A stretch of DNA of 64,000 bases from Bombardia bombarda (GCA_030512295.1 JAULSR010000002.1:4774001-4838000); one strand, 5' to 3'. Positions 44,901-56,836 are shown, counted from the first letter of the stretch. The notes: generated by a model not told the origin, from the sequence alone. A program made the numbers and translations.

Positions 44901-47506
44901 TTACCATGACAGCGCGGGCCGTCATAGGGTCCACGTCAGACAGGGCCGGCGACGGCAACGGCTGGGTTAGGCCTTCCCTACGCAGCTTCTCCTTAATAAA
45001 CATATCTTTAAGGATCTTGGCGCAATGGTCATAGTAGTCATCGTTATCCTTGACAAAGCTCCAGCCGTTGACATCGATGACATAGCTCTTGCCGCCCGCC
45101 CGCAGGAAATCAAAGCCGCACACGCGCTGACCAAATGCGGTACTAATCTTGCTCGCGATCTCCTTCTCCTCGTCACTCAGCCCTGTTACGTAGCGCACCT
45201 CCTTACCGTGGGTATTACGACGCACGACACCATCAACAACGGGGGACTTCCTGGTCTCGGCATGACAATACGTTGGCCCGACCGTGTATACCTTGACATC
45301 CTCTGCGTTATCGACATGCATAAACTTCTCGTAGATGAAGCTTTCGTCGGGCTGGGTGATGGCACGAGGTACCGTCAAGTCTGCGACATACTCACTGCTC
45401 TTGTTGCCGATCTTGCGGAAGAGCTTGCGGGCACCACCGCCAGCGGACGAGGGGAAGTAGATGACGATGTTGTGGTCCTCGCCACTCGTGGGCTTCTCAA
45501 CAAACGGTTTCTTGATAAGGGTACCATCGACTGATAGGACGTCGCCGTTATCAAGCAGCTCGACCTTGCGCGGGGAAATAGCCTTGGCATTGGCCGGGTC
45601 CGGGTCTGTGGGCTCAAAGACGACACCGCTGACATCCTTGATAAGCTTGACCGCTTCGGGAGTGAGGAGACGAGGCCCGCCATCACGGTTGACTTCGATG
45701 CGTTGCGGGGTGGGGACACTGATGCGGTCTAAGAGACGAAGGCATAGGCGGCGGTCCCACAGTATCTTTTGCATGGGCACGTCATTGACACAAAACGGCT
45801 TGCGTGCCTTGACATAGGCAATAGCCTTGTCAAGGGGAAAGCCATCCGAGTAGAAGGAAATGAGATAGTCGCTGAGAGAACGGGGGGTGTTAGCTGTGCT
45901 TATTGTGCCATAGAGGAGAGAACCAGGAAAAGGGGGAATGAAAATAAGAATGGGTCAGTTGTTGACTTGCCAGATGGGCCAATTTTCAACTCCTTATGAT
46001 CTTTGTTAGTGGGATATGACATGGAACAGGCTGAAGGGTTGGTGAGAACTCACCCTCGTCAAGAATGACCTTGTCCCCAAATACGCAGACATCGAACTCG
46101 CGGTTCTGGATCAAGCGGTTCAAGATATTCCTACTGGGCTTGCTCCGGGCCTTGACGTCAAGCGCACAGACACCAATGACGCCCCAAGGGGCCGGCTTGA
46201 CCTCCTCCTTCTCGCCGCGATGGGGTATAGGGCGGTCACCGCTCGGGCTGTGCTGACTACTGGTGCTGCCGCTGAACCTGCGCTTCGCCCTGCTCCGAGA
46301 CCTAGTTGGCTGGGGTCGCGACGACATGGCAGCAGCGGGTGTGGCTGGGGACGCCGATGATATGCCAGTCTGAATAGGGGCTGGAGGGCCGCGCTTCAGG
46401 CTGACGGTCTCGTGCGGGTGAGGGTGAGCATGCGACTCCCGCGGGGCAAGCTGATGTGCGCCCGTGTGGGACCCCTGGCTGGCAGTGGTGACGGTCATAT
46501 TCGACACGCCCGCCTCGGGCTGGGCGGTGGCAAGCCCCTTGGTAGCGCCGCTGGATGATGGTATAAGACCCGAGGCGCTACGGAGGCCAGTGCCCGGAGC
46601 CGGAGCTGCGGCGGGGGCGGTGGCGGCGGTAGTGCTGCCGGCATACTCGCTTCCGTTAGCCGAAGCGGCCGAGCTGGTCACGCCGCCGCGGGTCGAGGCG
46701 GTGCTGTGCATGGAGCTCATGCTCATGCGCTTGCTGGCGTCGGCGTCAGAGGTGGAGATGGATGAGCGGCCGCTGAAGAGGGCGGGCTCGGGGAGATGTT
46801 GTCGATGATGCTGCTGGGCCGATGGTAGTGTTGTTGGTGCTGACGATGTTGCAGCAGAAATGGTGTCGTTGGTAGCAGTAGCAGCACCTCGGATCATGCG
46901 AGGCGTCTCGAGGTCTTCGATTGGGGTGATGGCAGTGGAACCCGTGGCGGCGTCAACGGCAAAGTCTCTAGGGGAGAATTGCGGGGAGGGAGGCAGCCGG
47001 CTCCACCGGTGCTGAGCTCAGAATAACCCGGGTAGCCCTGCCAGGCGCCGTGGCCTAGCGAGCCCTGCATGCCCTGCCAGCTGGTAACAAGGCCTTCGTC
47101 CGGGGCTGGGCTAGATCTGACGACAAGTTGGACGACCCGGGCAGTGTCACGGGCGGGGCATCGAGATGCTAGCTCGGTCGGCATGAGTCTCGGTCGTCCC
47201 AGGCTCCGCATGTCTGCTCTTGCGACTCGCCACGCTGCCTGTCACCGACGAGGATGAGAGCGAGTGGGATGCCGATCGGCTGGTTTTGGCCTTGGGCACA
47301 ATGATGGGTGCTGAGGTCGTAAGAGATGGAGAAAGAAGAGCCGGTGCAATGGTGGCAGGCGCAGGCGCAGGCGGGGATTGTGCTGGTGTAGCTGTCTGTA
47401 TCTGGATCTGCGCCCGTGTATGTTGTACTCGTGCCTGTGCCTGTGCCTGGTCGGTGGACAATCCCAGACCCACGGGGTCCTCGGGACGCCCAGAATTCGT
47501 CTCCAT
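41942..47506 (-). CDS. asp1: inositol hexakisphosphate / diphosphoinositol-pentakisphosphate kinase (Asp1/Vip1, PPIP5K)
   Basis: Exons on the minus strand: 46054-about 47506, 45971-45992 (22 nt), 42763-45871, 42202-42638 and 41942-42104; roughly 1728 aa after N-terminal correction. Asp1/Vip1 makes the inositol pyrophosphates 1-IP7 and IP8 and, through a second domain, removes them; it governs polarity, microtubules and phosphate signalling in fungi. The N-terminal ATP-grasp kinase begins at WGVIGVCALDVKARSKPSRN and includes ETRKSPVVDGVVRRN, VCGFDFLRA and DVNGWSFVK. The histidine acid phosphatase domain shows VISVIRHADRTPK-type sequence (VVSVIRHADRTPKQKYKF, about residue 940) and ends SRHCIGCAPRRSLTAHADW. 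The conserved VENWPICDYLISFYSDGFP is assembled from three exons. The first 200 codons are Ser/Pro/Ala-rich; their frame moves three times by -1, so the start at 47506 (METNSGRPED) is tentative. A safe internal ATG is at 46897. Confidence 0.93.
45872..45970 (-). other. GC-AG intron of asp1 beside a 22-nt microexon
   Basis: The donor reads TG|GCAAGT, the standard strong context of GC-AG introns, and the acceptor CTCTCAG|C. Splicing here joins TG to C to make the Cys of WPICDYLI. The exon on the 5' side (45971-45992) is only 22 nt, and the intron before it (45993-46053) is 61 nt, GT-AG. Confidence 0.85.
47006..47153 (-). other. probable frame breaks in the asp1 N-terminal region
   Basis: The frame from 47506 stops at 47146-47150, while the frame that leads into the conserved part (PPSPQFSPRDFA, ETPRMIRG) is blocked upstream at about 47016. 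One added base at each of three G/C runs (47151-47153, 47102-47105, 47006-47007 on plus coordinates) gives a continuous product passing through DEGLVTSWQGMQGSLGHG. A same-frame intron is the alternative, but no good branch site is seen. Confidence 0.5.
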
Positions 47507-48523
47507 CGAGCGTTCTCTATCTGGTCAACAGACTTTATTTGGGGAGGTGGCTTGCTGGGGAGGGGTTGGCAGGTACGTCGTGCCTTCTTTGCTCCTCCGC
47601 GCTGAAGAGATCAAGGTTATCGGGACTCTGGAATGATAGTGGATCCAGATGGGGGTACCTTGAAGTTAGTCACCCCAGGCAGAATTATTGGTCTCCAAGA
47701 AGACGGTGGCGACCGAGCTCCCATGGAGTCGCACAAATTAACGGCGGCGTTATTTCTGTTGGAGCTGGGGAGAGTCCAAATAAGAAATATGGATCCGGAT
47801 ACTGGCATTGCTTTTTCCCCTCCTGTTGTTGCTCGACCCGTCAACCGCTCTGCTTCTTTCCATCCCGGTCACGGACGATGGAGACGAAGGGGGGGCGGAT
47901 GAGAGAGACAGGGAGAAGGAGCCAAGCTAAGGTCCTCGGCAAAAACAAAAAAAAAGTCAAACCCAGATGCCGGCTTCAAGTACCAGGCTAGTTCCAGAGG
48001 GTCAGTTACATTGGCTCCTTGTGGTAAAGAGCTGTCCAGCTTCGAGCCCGGGTTTGAATTGGAGCGTTAGAAAGCCGATGGATTGGGTTTAGGTACCTTA
48101 TCGTTATAGCTGGGGCGGTAAAGGATTTTCGAGGCGGTCAAGGGAATAGAAACCGTGCCAGCAAGCAATGCTAGCCTTTGACTTTTGGAGTCGCCATTGG
48201 CAAGTGTTGAAGTGTGGCATGCATGTACCTATGGATGGATGGATGCTGATGATAAGCTTCGTCCATGTACCAAGTGTCTCGAAGGGGTACAAAGGTACAG
48301 AGGTACCTGGGTACTTGGGAACTTGGCGGGGGAGGGGTGCGCGGCTGTCGGGGGTTCCTGCTGTGGCTGAAAATTTGGGGCAAGGCTGAAGAAAAACTTC
48401 AACGGGGGTCGGTCGCGACTGCACGATTCAAGATTGGGACGGAATTGCGATACTGCGATCAGTGGCTCGAGTGTCTTCCTTTCTGTCGACACAAGCTTCC
48501 TGGAAGCTGCACCCGACGACAGA
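47507..48523. other. divergent promoter region between asp1 and utp21
   Basis: About 1 kb between two divergent housekeeping genes. It contains a TGGATGGATGGATG run near 48232-48244 and GGTACCTGGGTACTTGG-type motifs near 48300. No gene is supported. Confidence 0.5.
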
Positions 48524-51500
48524 ATGCCTCACTCGGAAATTGAACCCCATTCGACCAAGCGCCAAAAGCGCGATGTCGTCGCAAAGACATCGACATCGTC
48601 TGCCGCCGCAAAATCCCCAAATACGGGCTCCGCCATCTTTGCGCCTTTCCGCGTACGTTCTTCATGCATTCATTCATTCTCAAGATTTGATTGATTGACT
48701 GCTGATACTCCTCTAGACAATCGGCCTAGTCTCTCCCACAAATGTCCCCTTTGCCTCGATCCCCCTGGGCAAGACCACCTTCCAGATCACCACCTCGGTC
48801 GGCCGCTCCCTCCAGACGTACGACCTGAAGCGTGGCCTCAACCTCGTCTTCGTCACCCGCCCCCAGACTCCGGCCGACATCACAGCAACGTTTGCCTGGA
48901 AGGAAAAGGTCTTTGCAGCATGGGGCGACTCGCGCAAGGGCGAGCCCCGGGGTCTCTGGGCCTTCCAGCGCGGCAAGAAGGCCGCTGAGCTTCAGCTTCC
49001 CGCCGACCTCGACCAGCCCATCCGCCAGATCCTCATCTTCGGCTCGTGGATTGTCGCCTGTGCTCTAACCCGCGTCGAGATATTCAAGACGGCCACGCTA
49101 GAGCACTACACTACTATCTTCTCCGTCTCTGCTACAAAGGGCGCCAACGAGTTGACTGGCGGTGTCTGCAACATGCCCACTTTCCTCAACAAGATATTCG
49201 TCGGACGCGCCGACGGCTGGGTCGAGATCTGGAACGTCAGTACCGGCAAACTAATCTACACCATCCTCCCGCCCACGCCTAATTCTGGCGCTGTCACCTG
49301 CATGGAACCTACCCCTGCTCTGTCTCTGCTCGCCATCTCCTACTCCGAGGGTCCCCTGATTGTCCACAACGTACTTACCGACAAGTCAGTCCTGCGGTTG
49401 AACGCCGGCACCGAAGGCGCCCCTGTCACGTCCATCTCCTTCAGAAGCGACGGCCAAGGAGCCGGTCCTGATGGCAAGGCAGATGGTGTTATGGCTACCG
49501 CCACCAGCATCGGCGGTGATGTTACATTCTGGGATCTCAACAAGGGCGGCAGGATAATGGGCGTGCTCCGGAGTGCTCACAACCCCCCCTCGCGGACGGG
49601 CTCGGCTGTTCGCGGAGGAATCAGTAAGATCGAATTTCTCCCCGGCCAGCCGGTAATCATGACCAGCGGCTTGGACAACTCGCTTAAATCGTGGATCTTT
49701 GACGAGTCGCCTTTCTCCCCTGTCCCTCGCATCTTGCACATGCGTAGCGGTCATGCCGCCCCCATCAGCTGCCTTCAATTCTTGCCCACAGACTTTGACG
49801 GTGCCGACGCTGGAAATAAGTGGCTCCTTAGTGGTGGCCATGACAGGAGTCTCTGGGGTTGGAGTTTGCGTCGTGATGGGCAGAGCACTGAGCTCAGCCA
49901 GGGCAACATCCGCAAGAAGGCCAAGAAGATTGGCATTCTGGCAAGCACCGCCCTCAGCCACGGCCCATCCACCACCTTAGACGACCTCAAGGCCCCAGAA
50001 ATCACCTGCATCGCTTCCTCTCTCAACCGCGATGGCGGCATTGGCGCTCTCCCAGGGAAGCAGCCCATCTGGGACAAGGGCAACGACAAGAGCAAGCCTT
50101 CCAATGCTGAGGTCAGTGGTATGACTGGCTGGGAGAGTGTTGTCACGGCTCACAAAGACGATCCCTGGGCTCGTACCTGGTTCTGGGGTCGCAAAAGAGC
50201 TGGCCGGTGGGCCTTCAAGACGGGCGATGGAGAACATGTTTCTACAGTCGCCATCAGCCCGTGCGGCAGCTTTGCCGTCGTCGGATCTGTCGGCGGCAGC
50301 GTTGACATGTTCAACTTACAGTCCGGCCGTCACCGCCAGCGCTTCCCCTCCAGACTGACACCCGCGCAGCTAAGACAGGTAAAAATGCAGCAGCTGCGGT
50401 CTATGGATACAGTAACGAAGCTGCAGACACACTCCAAGACCACCTTCACGCCAGGCACGGGCAAGCATACTAAAGCCGTGACGGGTATCGTCGTCGACTC
50501 GCTCAACAAAAACGTTATCACATGCTCGCTCGATGGCACCATCAAGTTCTGGGACTTTGTGACAGGCAATCTGGTCGATGAGATCGACTGGGCGCCTATG
50601 ACAGGCATCACAGGTTGCCGCTATCACCCTGGTAACGACCTGATCGCCTTCTCGTGCGACGACCTCTCCATCCGCGTGGTCGACGTCGACACCAAGCAGA
50701 CCATCAGAGAGTTCTGGGGCTGCCGTGACACCATCAACGACTTCACATTCTCCAACGACGGCCGCTGGGTCGTTGCCGCCTCGCAGGACGCCGTTGTACG
50801 CGTCTGGGACTTGCCCACCAGCCATCTCATCGACGCCTTCCGGCTCGAGAAGCCAATTAAGGCCCTCGCCTTCTCCTCTACAGGCGAGTACCTCGCCGGC
50901 GCCGCCGAGGGCGAGCTGGGCGTGCATCTGTGGACCAACAGAACGCTGTTCAAGCACGTACCCACGCGCCAGATCTCCGAGAGGGAGATCGCACAAATCT
51001 CTGGGCCGACTGCCTCGGGCGAGGGCGGCCAGGGCTTGGTGGATGCTGCGTTCGAGGACGATGTAGCCGCCGAGGACGATGTGGGTGCCGCGCCCGTGCT
51101 CGACCAGCTCAGCGCAGACATGATGACGCTCAGCTTGGTGCCCAAGAGCAGGTGGCAGACGCTACTACATATCGATTTGATCAAGCAGCGCAACAAGCCT
51201 AAAGAGGCGCCAAAGGCGCCAGAGAAGGCACCCTTTTTCTTGCCGGCCGTGGGTGGTGGCGCGAACCCGGCGGACAAGATTGGCGGTTTGGAAACGGCCC
51301 AGCAGCTCGCCGAGACAGGCGCTTCGAGGATCACACAGCTCGATCGCACGCGCTCCGAACAGGCGTTCACGTCTAGGTTGCTGGCTGGCGCGAAGACGGG
51401 AGACTGTAAGCCATTATTTCTTTCAACTTACACAAACATCATACGTATATGCATGATTACTAATAAAAAACAAAATAGACACCCCCTTCATTGAGCACCT

Positions 51501-51828
51501 CAAGGCTCTCGCCCCCTCCATGGCCGACCTTGAGCTCCGCTCCCTCTCGCTGGGTGACTTCGGTGGGATCGACGACGCAGATAACGAGATGCTGCACTTT
51601 ATTCGTGCCATGACGAGCCGCCTGGCGGCCCGGCGCGATTACGAGCTTACGCAGGCATGGATGACAGTCTTTTTGAGGCTGCATTTTGACGTTATTATGG
51701 AGAACCAGGCGCTGCTGCGCGAGCTGCAGGTCTGGAAGGCACAGCAGGAGAAGGAGGGCGAGAGGTTGGATAATTTGGTTGGGTACTGCGGCGGTGTTGT
51801 TGGCTTTTTGAGGAGTCCTAGGACATAA
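48524..51828 (+). CDS. utp21: U3 snoRNP / SSU processome protein Utp21 (WDR36)
   Basis: Three exons (48524-48652, 48717-51405, 51479-51828) encode 1055 aa. Utp21 is a tandem beta-propeller subunit of the UTP-B complex in the nucleolar small-subunit processome, needed for early 18S rRNA cleavages. Visible: a short basic N-terminus (KRQKRD), the opening TIGLVSPTNVPFASIPLGKT, many WD-type blades (for example DGWVEIWNVSTGKLIYTI, GGDVTFWDLNKGG, LDGTIKFWDFVTGNLVDEI, QDAVVRVWDLPTSHLIDAF), and the C-terminal Utp21 domain starting near LSLVPKSRWQTLLHIDLIKQ and ending TQAWMTVFLRLHFDVIMEN. The last exon completes that domain. Start context is AGAATGCC; no earlier in-frame ATG fits. Splice phases 0 and 1 join cleanly. 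Identification is firm. Confidence 0.96.
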
Positions 51829-52276
51829 TGGGTAAAGGAGGTCGTGAAGATGTAGAAAATAACTGGAGAGAAAAAGGACATGTTGGGGTGATGTCTCGTG
51901 AGTCTATGCCATATCATATACCATCCATCATATATATCCATTTAAATGATTGAGATCAGGGCATGGTAAAATTGAGCCTTTGCTTGCTTGATTGATAGCA
52001 AAATATCTAGCGCTCGAATGGAGAGGTGTGATCACGTCGGCAAGTGGCCATTCTGAAAAGCTCAGGAGGAAAACGCCAATCAGTACTTTATATGAGTCTA
52101 ATCTAAGCCAATATTCTTTTCAAGTAAGTACCATTCTACAAATCATGTTGCTTTCTATCTCATATGGTCTGTCTCTGAGAGCATTTATAAATGTGTATCG
52201 TGAACATGTACCATCATATTCAAGATGGGTAGTAACCAACTGAAGAAGCCTGAGAAAATGACATGACGTATCTTCC
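51829..52276. other. convergent 3' intergenic region
   Basis: AT-rich DNA between the stops of utp21 and the permease gene. It should hold both poly(A) sites. No gene is seen. Confidence 0.5.
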
Positions 52277-54479
52277 CTACCCAAAAAACCAATCCAAAAA
52301 TCTATAGAAGGCATTGCTGCAAAGAATTAGTATTTGATCAGGCAGTCCAAACCCCGTCTGTCAGGAAATCGCTTACCTAGGCGGAACTGGCACGAAAGTG
52401 CGCTGATACTCTTCAATCTCTGCGAGGTTCTTGATCAAGTCGATCTCGCTCGCGCGATGAAATTTCGTTCTTTTGACGAGCTTGTATCCCAAGAAGAGGA
52501 ATGGGCAGATGAAGATCATCATGTATCTGTTCAGTATCAAGTGGTCAGTCAGTCAGTCGCTTAGCCAGTTCAGTCCCATTCGGCAAATTATCACGGCATT
52601 AGTTTCACAGAAAACGGGACAGACAGAAGCAAACCCAAACAAAAAGACTCACGAGAACAAAAACGTCGGGATGTCCCAGTAACCCGGCAGGAAAACGGTA
52701 TAACCCCCAACAAAGGTCATGATAAAGCACCCAATGAGCGCATACCAAGCCGCGTACGGCTGCAGCATGGCCTTGTACGGCAAAGTATCCCGACTGATGC
52801 CCTGCGCCTTCAGCGCCTTGTGGAAGCGCAGATACGTGACGCACATGACGCTGAAGTTGATGAGCTGGCTGGCCGTGACAAGGCTCACAAACCACTGCAG
52901 AACCACGGCCGCGTTGTTGGATACCTGGAGGAAGCTAAGGAAGCCGATGGCCAGCACCAACAGCACGCAGTAGACGGGTACGCCAGCGCGAGTGCACCGA
53001 GTGAAGATGGCAGGTGCCTTGCCCTCAAGCGCGAGACCGTACAGCGATCGTGACGCGCAGTATACGTAGCTGTTACCGGCCGAGAAGGCCGCTGTCAACA
53101 CTGCGGCGTTGACAATGTCTGGGAGCACGCGGATCTGCAGGCGATTCATGGCCACGACGTAGGGGCTGGCGGCGGCGCCAGGGAGGCCACCCTTGAATGC
53201 GGCTGTCATCTCAACATCATTATACGGGACGAGGATACCGACGGCCAAGGAGCCGAGGACGAAGAAGGTTGTCAAGCGGTAGAAGACGGCGTTGAAAGCG
53301 CGGGGCATGACAACGCGTGGATTTTCAGCCTCACCGGCGGCCTGTTATAATTTGTCAGTTTTCTTGTTAGTTCGTAGGCCCTGTTTTGGGATGAACCCTC
53401 ATTCATCTAGTTGGGTTGAAAAAGGGCCGAACAAATCTACACTTACCATAGAAACGTAGTCGGGCCCAGCAATCGTGAAAGAAGCCTGGATCAGACACTG
53501 TAGGAAACCCAGAAACCTGCCCAGGGTCCCGGTATGATAAAGCTCGGCAAATGCACCAGGAGTACTCCAATACCTGAACCCGAAGCGGTCGCCCAGCGGA
53601 TTGCCACCGAGCATTACAATGAAGGTGAAGAACAAGAGCCCGACGATGAGTAATACTTTTCCAAGGGCGGACCAAAACTCGGCCTCGCCGTACCACTTCA
53701 CTGCGAGAAGGTTTATCAAGCTGAAGAAATGTTAGTTATGAAGTAGCACGATAAGAAATATGTAGATATAAAGATATATGTACCCATAGAGCACCAAGAC
53801 AATGGCTATAATAACGCCAACTGGTACGACATCGCTCCAGTAGTGAATAATGACATTACAAGCAGTAATCTCAAATGGCACCATGGCCGCTTCGAAGACG
53901 AAAAAGTTCCATCCGGCAGCGAAGCCAAAGGCCTCATCCACATAACGTCCAGCAAAGGTGATGAAGGGTGACGATATGGGCAGATATGTCACCATCTCAG
54001 CCATGCACAGTGTGATGGCGAGGATAAAGGAACACCTGATTCATGTTAGTGGCCAGGGTCTCACGTCATAGGGGGGTCGGGTACCACAGCATGTGGTTGT
54101 ATTTCAGCCTACCATATTGTGAAGGCCAGGAATAGGCTTCCTGGTCCGCCGTTGAGCAAACCTCTTCCGATTGACACGTACAGCGCTGTGCCGATGGTGC
54201 CTCCGATGCCTGTGATTTCATGTTGGGTACGGTACGTTGGTTGAGATATCGCACTGGTTTCTTACCGATCAATTGAATATGACGTGACTTCAAGCTCCGT
54301 TTAGTATCGTCCGTTGGCCCGGCTGGAGTGTGGCCTATCTCAGGGTTATCCACAGAAACCAAGGAGCCGGTATCCTTTTCACCGACGTGACCCCCTCGCG
54401 GCGCTTGCCCGGGTACAGCTCCCGGCCCTTTGAAGAAGCTGGACTGGCGGCCATCGACATCAAATCCTGTCGACGCCAT
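52277..54479 (-). CDS. amino-acid permease of the fungal AAT (YAT) family
   Basis: Seven exons: 54266-54479, 54113-54209, 53784-54035, 53447-53720, 52653-53341, 52377-52526 and 52277-52316, giving 571 aa. The family imports amino acids by proton symport at the plasma membrane through 12 transmembrane helices. After a hydrophilic cytosolic N-terminus (MASTGFDVDGRQ...RHIQLIG) comes the hallmark GIGGTIGTALYVSIGRGLLNGG in helix 1, then MAEMVTYLPISSPFITFAGRYVDEAFGFA, and later PRAFNAVFYRLTTFF and AFSAGNSYVYCASRSLYGLA, all standard for this family. The IGTALYV form resembles proline/GABA-type permeases, but substrate cannot be fixed. The sixth exon would end in VPVPPR-stop if unspliced; splicing a 60-nt GT-AG intron instead yields PPSNAFYRFLDWFFG, which matches the usual aromatic C-terminus, so the seventh exon is preferred. 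Confidence 0.93.
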
Positions 54480-55608
54480 CTCCTCGTCTGGAGTTTTTCT
54501 TTTCAATTTTTGTGTGTTCGAATATTCAATTTTAGAAATGATTATTACTTTTTCTATCCTGAAGTATAAGTTGTTATGTGGATCTGCTTCAAAAGAAGGG
54601 AGAAAAACTCAACAACAAATATCATTAGGGGGATGAGGATGGGATAATTGAGATGAACTGGGAGCAAGTGACGGAATTGACACTGGTATTGTATTGGCGG
54701 ATGCCTTTTTGTGCGCGGAAGTGTGTGCGACAGTCGAGGAAGAACCAAAGACGGACGGTTTATAAGAAGCAGCCACAGCCTTGGAATAAGGTTTTTTGCA
54801 TGTGTCTTGCAAAACGGAAGCTTAGCTGGGTCATCAAGTGGTGGTAAGTGGCTCGAAGTGGCTCTCTTTGGTGTTGGCCACCCGTGGCGAGGCAGGCACC
54901 ACCCCACGGCAAGTCTAAGACTGCTGCGAGCCTGCGAGCGCCCCCATCAACAACCAAGCTAGCGGGAAGAGATTACTCCACTCTCTTTTTGGTCCGAGAG
55001 CATAAAGATGCAAATGGCGCGAACCTTTCCAGCTTGGGGCCTGGGATAAGCAGCGTATCCACCTTCGGGGGCGGCGATCGATACCTCACTCGGTCCTTTG
55101 GCCGACCAGTGTCGTTAATGATGGATGGCGACGGCGGAGACGGACGAACCCGCTCCAGCGCCCAGCGGCCGAGGTGGGTCTTTGACCGACGTCCGTCTTT
55201 CACTGTTCCGGCGCTGCATTGGACGAAATCGAACAATGCTCTTGTTCTTGGGATTGCAGTTTACTGTGAAACTTGGACGAAAGAATTGAAGTGTGGCATT
55301 CAAGCCAAAATAGTACATGAGCTTTGTTCCTTCCCGCTTTGTTGGCCTGTACTTTCTCTTTGGCAGAGGGATGCACCTTCCTTGTGCTTTTTGTAGGAAC
55401 AAACGGACACTTACACCTTCCTACTAGGTAGGTAGTATTCTTTGTTCACGATGGCTACAGTCATGGAACAATCGACCTTGGAACAAACGAGTTCGTGATA
55501 TTTAAACAGGTCGGTAGTAGACAATTGAACAAGTTTTAGTTCTTAAGTCAACACGCACCAGACTACCTTGACTACTTACTCTATCATCACGATTATCAAC
55601 AACAAATA
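54480..55608. other. divergent intergenic region
   Basis: Promoter region of the permease (left) and of the Cys-rich gene (right). A plus-strand frame at 54848-55396 (182 codons) has no recognisable domain and lacks codon bias, so it is not called. A CTAGGTAGGTAG motif lies at 55424-55435. Confidence 0.5.
55499..55506 (+). promoter_or_regulatory. possible TATA element (TATTTAAA)
   Basis: TATTTAAA lies about 105 bases before the ATG of the Cys-rich gene, a reasonable distance for a fungal TATA element. The assignment rests on sequence and position only. Confidence 0.35.
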
Positions 55609-56001
55609 ATGTGTACCGGATATACAGTCAAGCTTGTTTGTGGTCACAACCTGTGCCACTTTCGCACTCGCTGCCCCGCCAAGTGCGAGCAGCCAGAGGG
55701 CGAAGTAACCTCAATCCGTGACACTTGCGCACCCTGCCACCTGAAATTCAGCATTGGGGGTGCCTCAAAGCGTTTTGAGTACTACGAAGAATGCCTTCGT
55801 AAGGGCAAGAATCTGGCTCTTTCCGAGGGTCGCCGCGAGGACGTCGAGTCCTTTGACAAGCTAATTCTGGAGAACCATCTCGCAAGGAGTGCGGCCGTGG
55901 TGAAGGCTAGGAGAGGTCCTCAGGGTTGCGAACAGGTCATCTGGCCTGGCAAGCCTTATGAGGATGGGTGCGAAGACAGGAGAGAGTCGAGCTGCTATTG
56001 A
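55609..56001 (+). CDS. uncharacterised 130-aa Cys-rich protein
   Basis: Single exon, 130 aa, ATG preceded by an A-rich leader (ATCAACAACAAATA) typical of expressed fungal genes. Eleven Cys are present; the N-terminal half carries C11-G-H-x2-C16, C22-x3-C26 and C40-x2-C43, followed by His44, which suggests Zn binding. The middle is helical and charged (FEYYEECLRKGKNLALSEGR). There is no signal peptide, so this is not an obvious secreted effector. Codon bias is strong. I do not recognise a named family; small fungal proteins opening MC-x-Cys/His pairs are common and uncharacterised. Confidence 0.65.
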   Translation: MCTGYTVKLVCGHNLCHFRTRCPAKCEQPEGEVTSIRDTCAPCHLKFSIGGASKRFEYYEECLRKGKNLALSEGRREDVESFDKLILENHLARSAAVVKARRGPQGCEQVIWPGKPYEDGCEDRRESSCY

Positions 56002-56836
56002 TTAACTACCTACGTATCTAGTATCTAATGAGTAGGTATGGTTCGAGGTGAGCAAGGTTTCCTTTCTTTTTTTTCTTCTTTTTTTTTTCTTTTTTTAGAC
56101 AGGATTACAATAATAATTTGGTTTCTTAAAGATGATGAATACGTAACAACCTAGAATTGAACGCCGATGTGACATCTAAATTAGTCTGTAAGTAGAACTG
56201 CATGTAACGATATAAGACGGAGTACTAACTGATCTCGTTATTGTAGATAACTTTACCTGTAAGACAGGCGACCAAGGGAAGGCCCTCCTGAAAATGAACA
56301 TTGTCGTACTGAGCATCCGTGGTAGACATGCCAAGAATTAGGGGCGGAGCGCTAGAGACAAGGGTCCCTGGCATGCCTGGATCGGCCGAGCTTTTTTGCC
56401 TTGGCGCAAACGGCTAATCGCTAGTGTTAAACCGCCATCTCCAAAGAAGACAACCGACCTCCACAGTCACTTCCTCCACAAAGTCCATCAAGCGGGGCAA
56501 GCTGGCAAGCAAGGCCGACCCTCAGCCTTGTAACGAACATCCGGCGTCATCTTCAGGTTGATCACGATAAAAACCCAAAGGAACCAAAGGGACCCAGAGG
56601 CCAGAAGGAAGCGAATAGAAAAAGAGACGGGAAGTATCCGTGCACTCGGAGCCCTGGTCAGGTACCTGTATGTACAGTACCTGAGTTGATCTCAGCAGCG
56701 CAGCACAGCATTGAAGCAAGGTACCCCTCCCCCGCACAACAAGCCCAATACCGACGGGAGTCCCTCCAGCGAACAAGGTACGACTTCACGACTCTACGAC
56801 ACCTCATTTACGACAAACAAGACGGCCGCATTCAAA
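56002..56836. other. intergenic, csn6 promoter side
   Basis: Contains a T-rich tract at 56065-56096 (possible 3' end of the preceding gene) and the csn6 leader. GGTACCTGTATGTACAGTACC near 56660 is a near-palindrome. No gene. Confidence 0.5.

Noticed and set aside
54848..55396. 182-codon plus frame between the permease and the Cys-rich gene
   Set aside because: No domain, no codon bias, and it occupies the shared promoter region.
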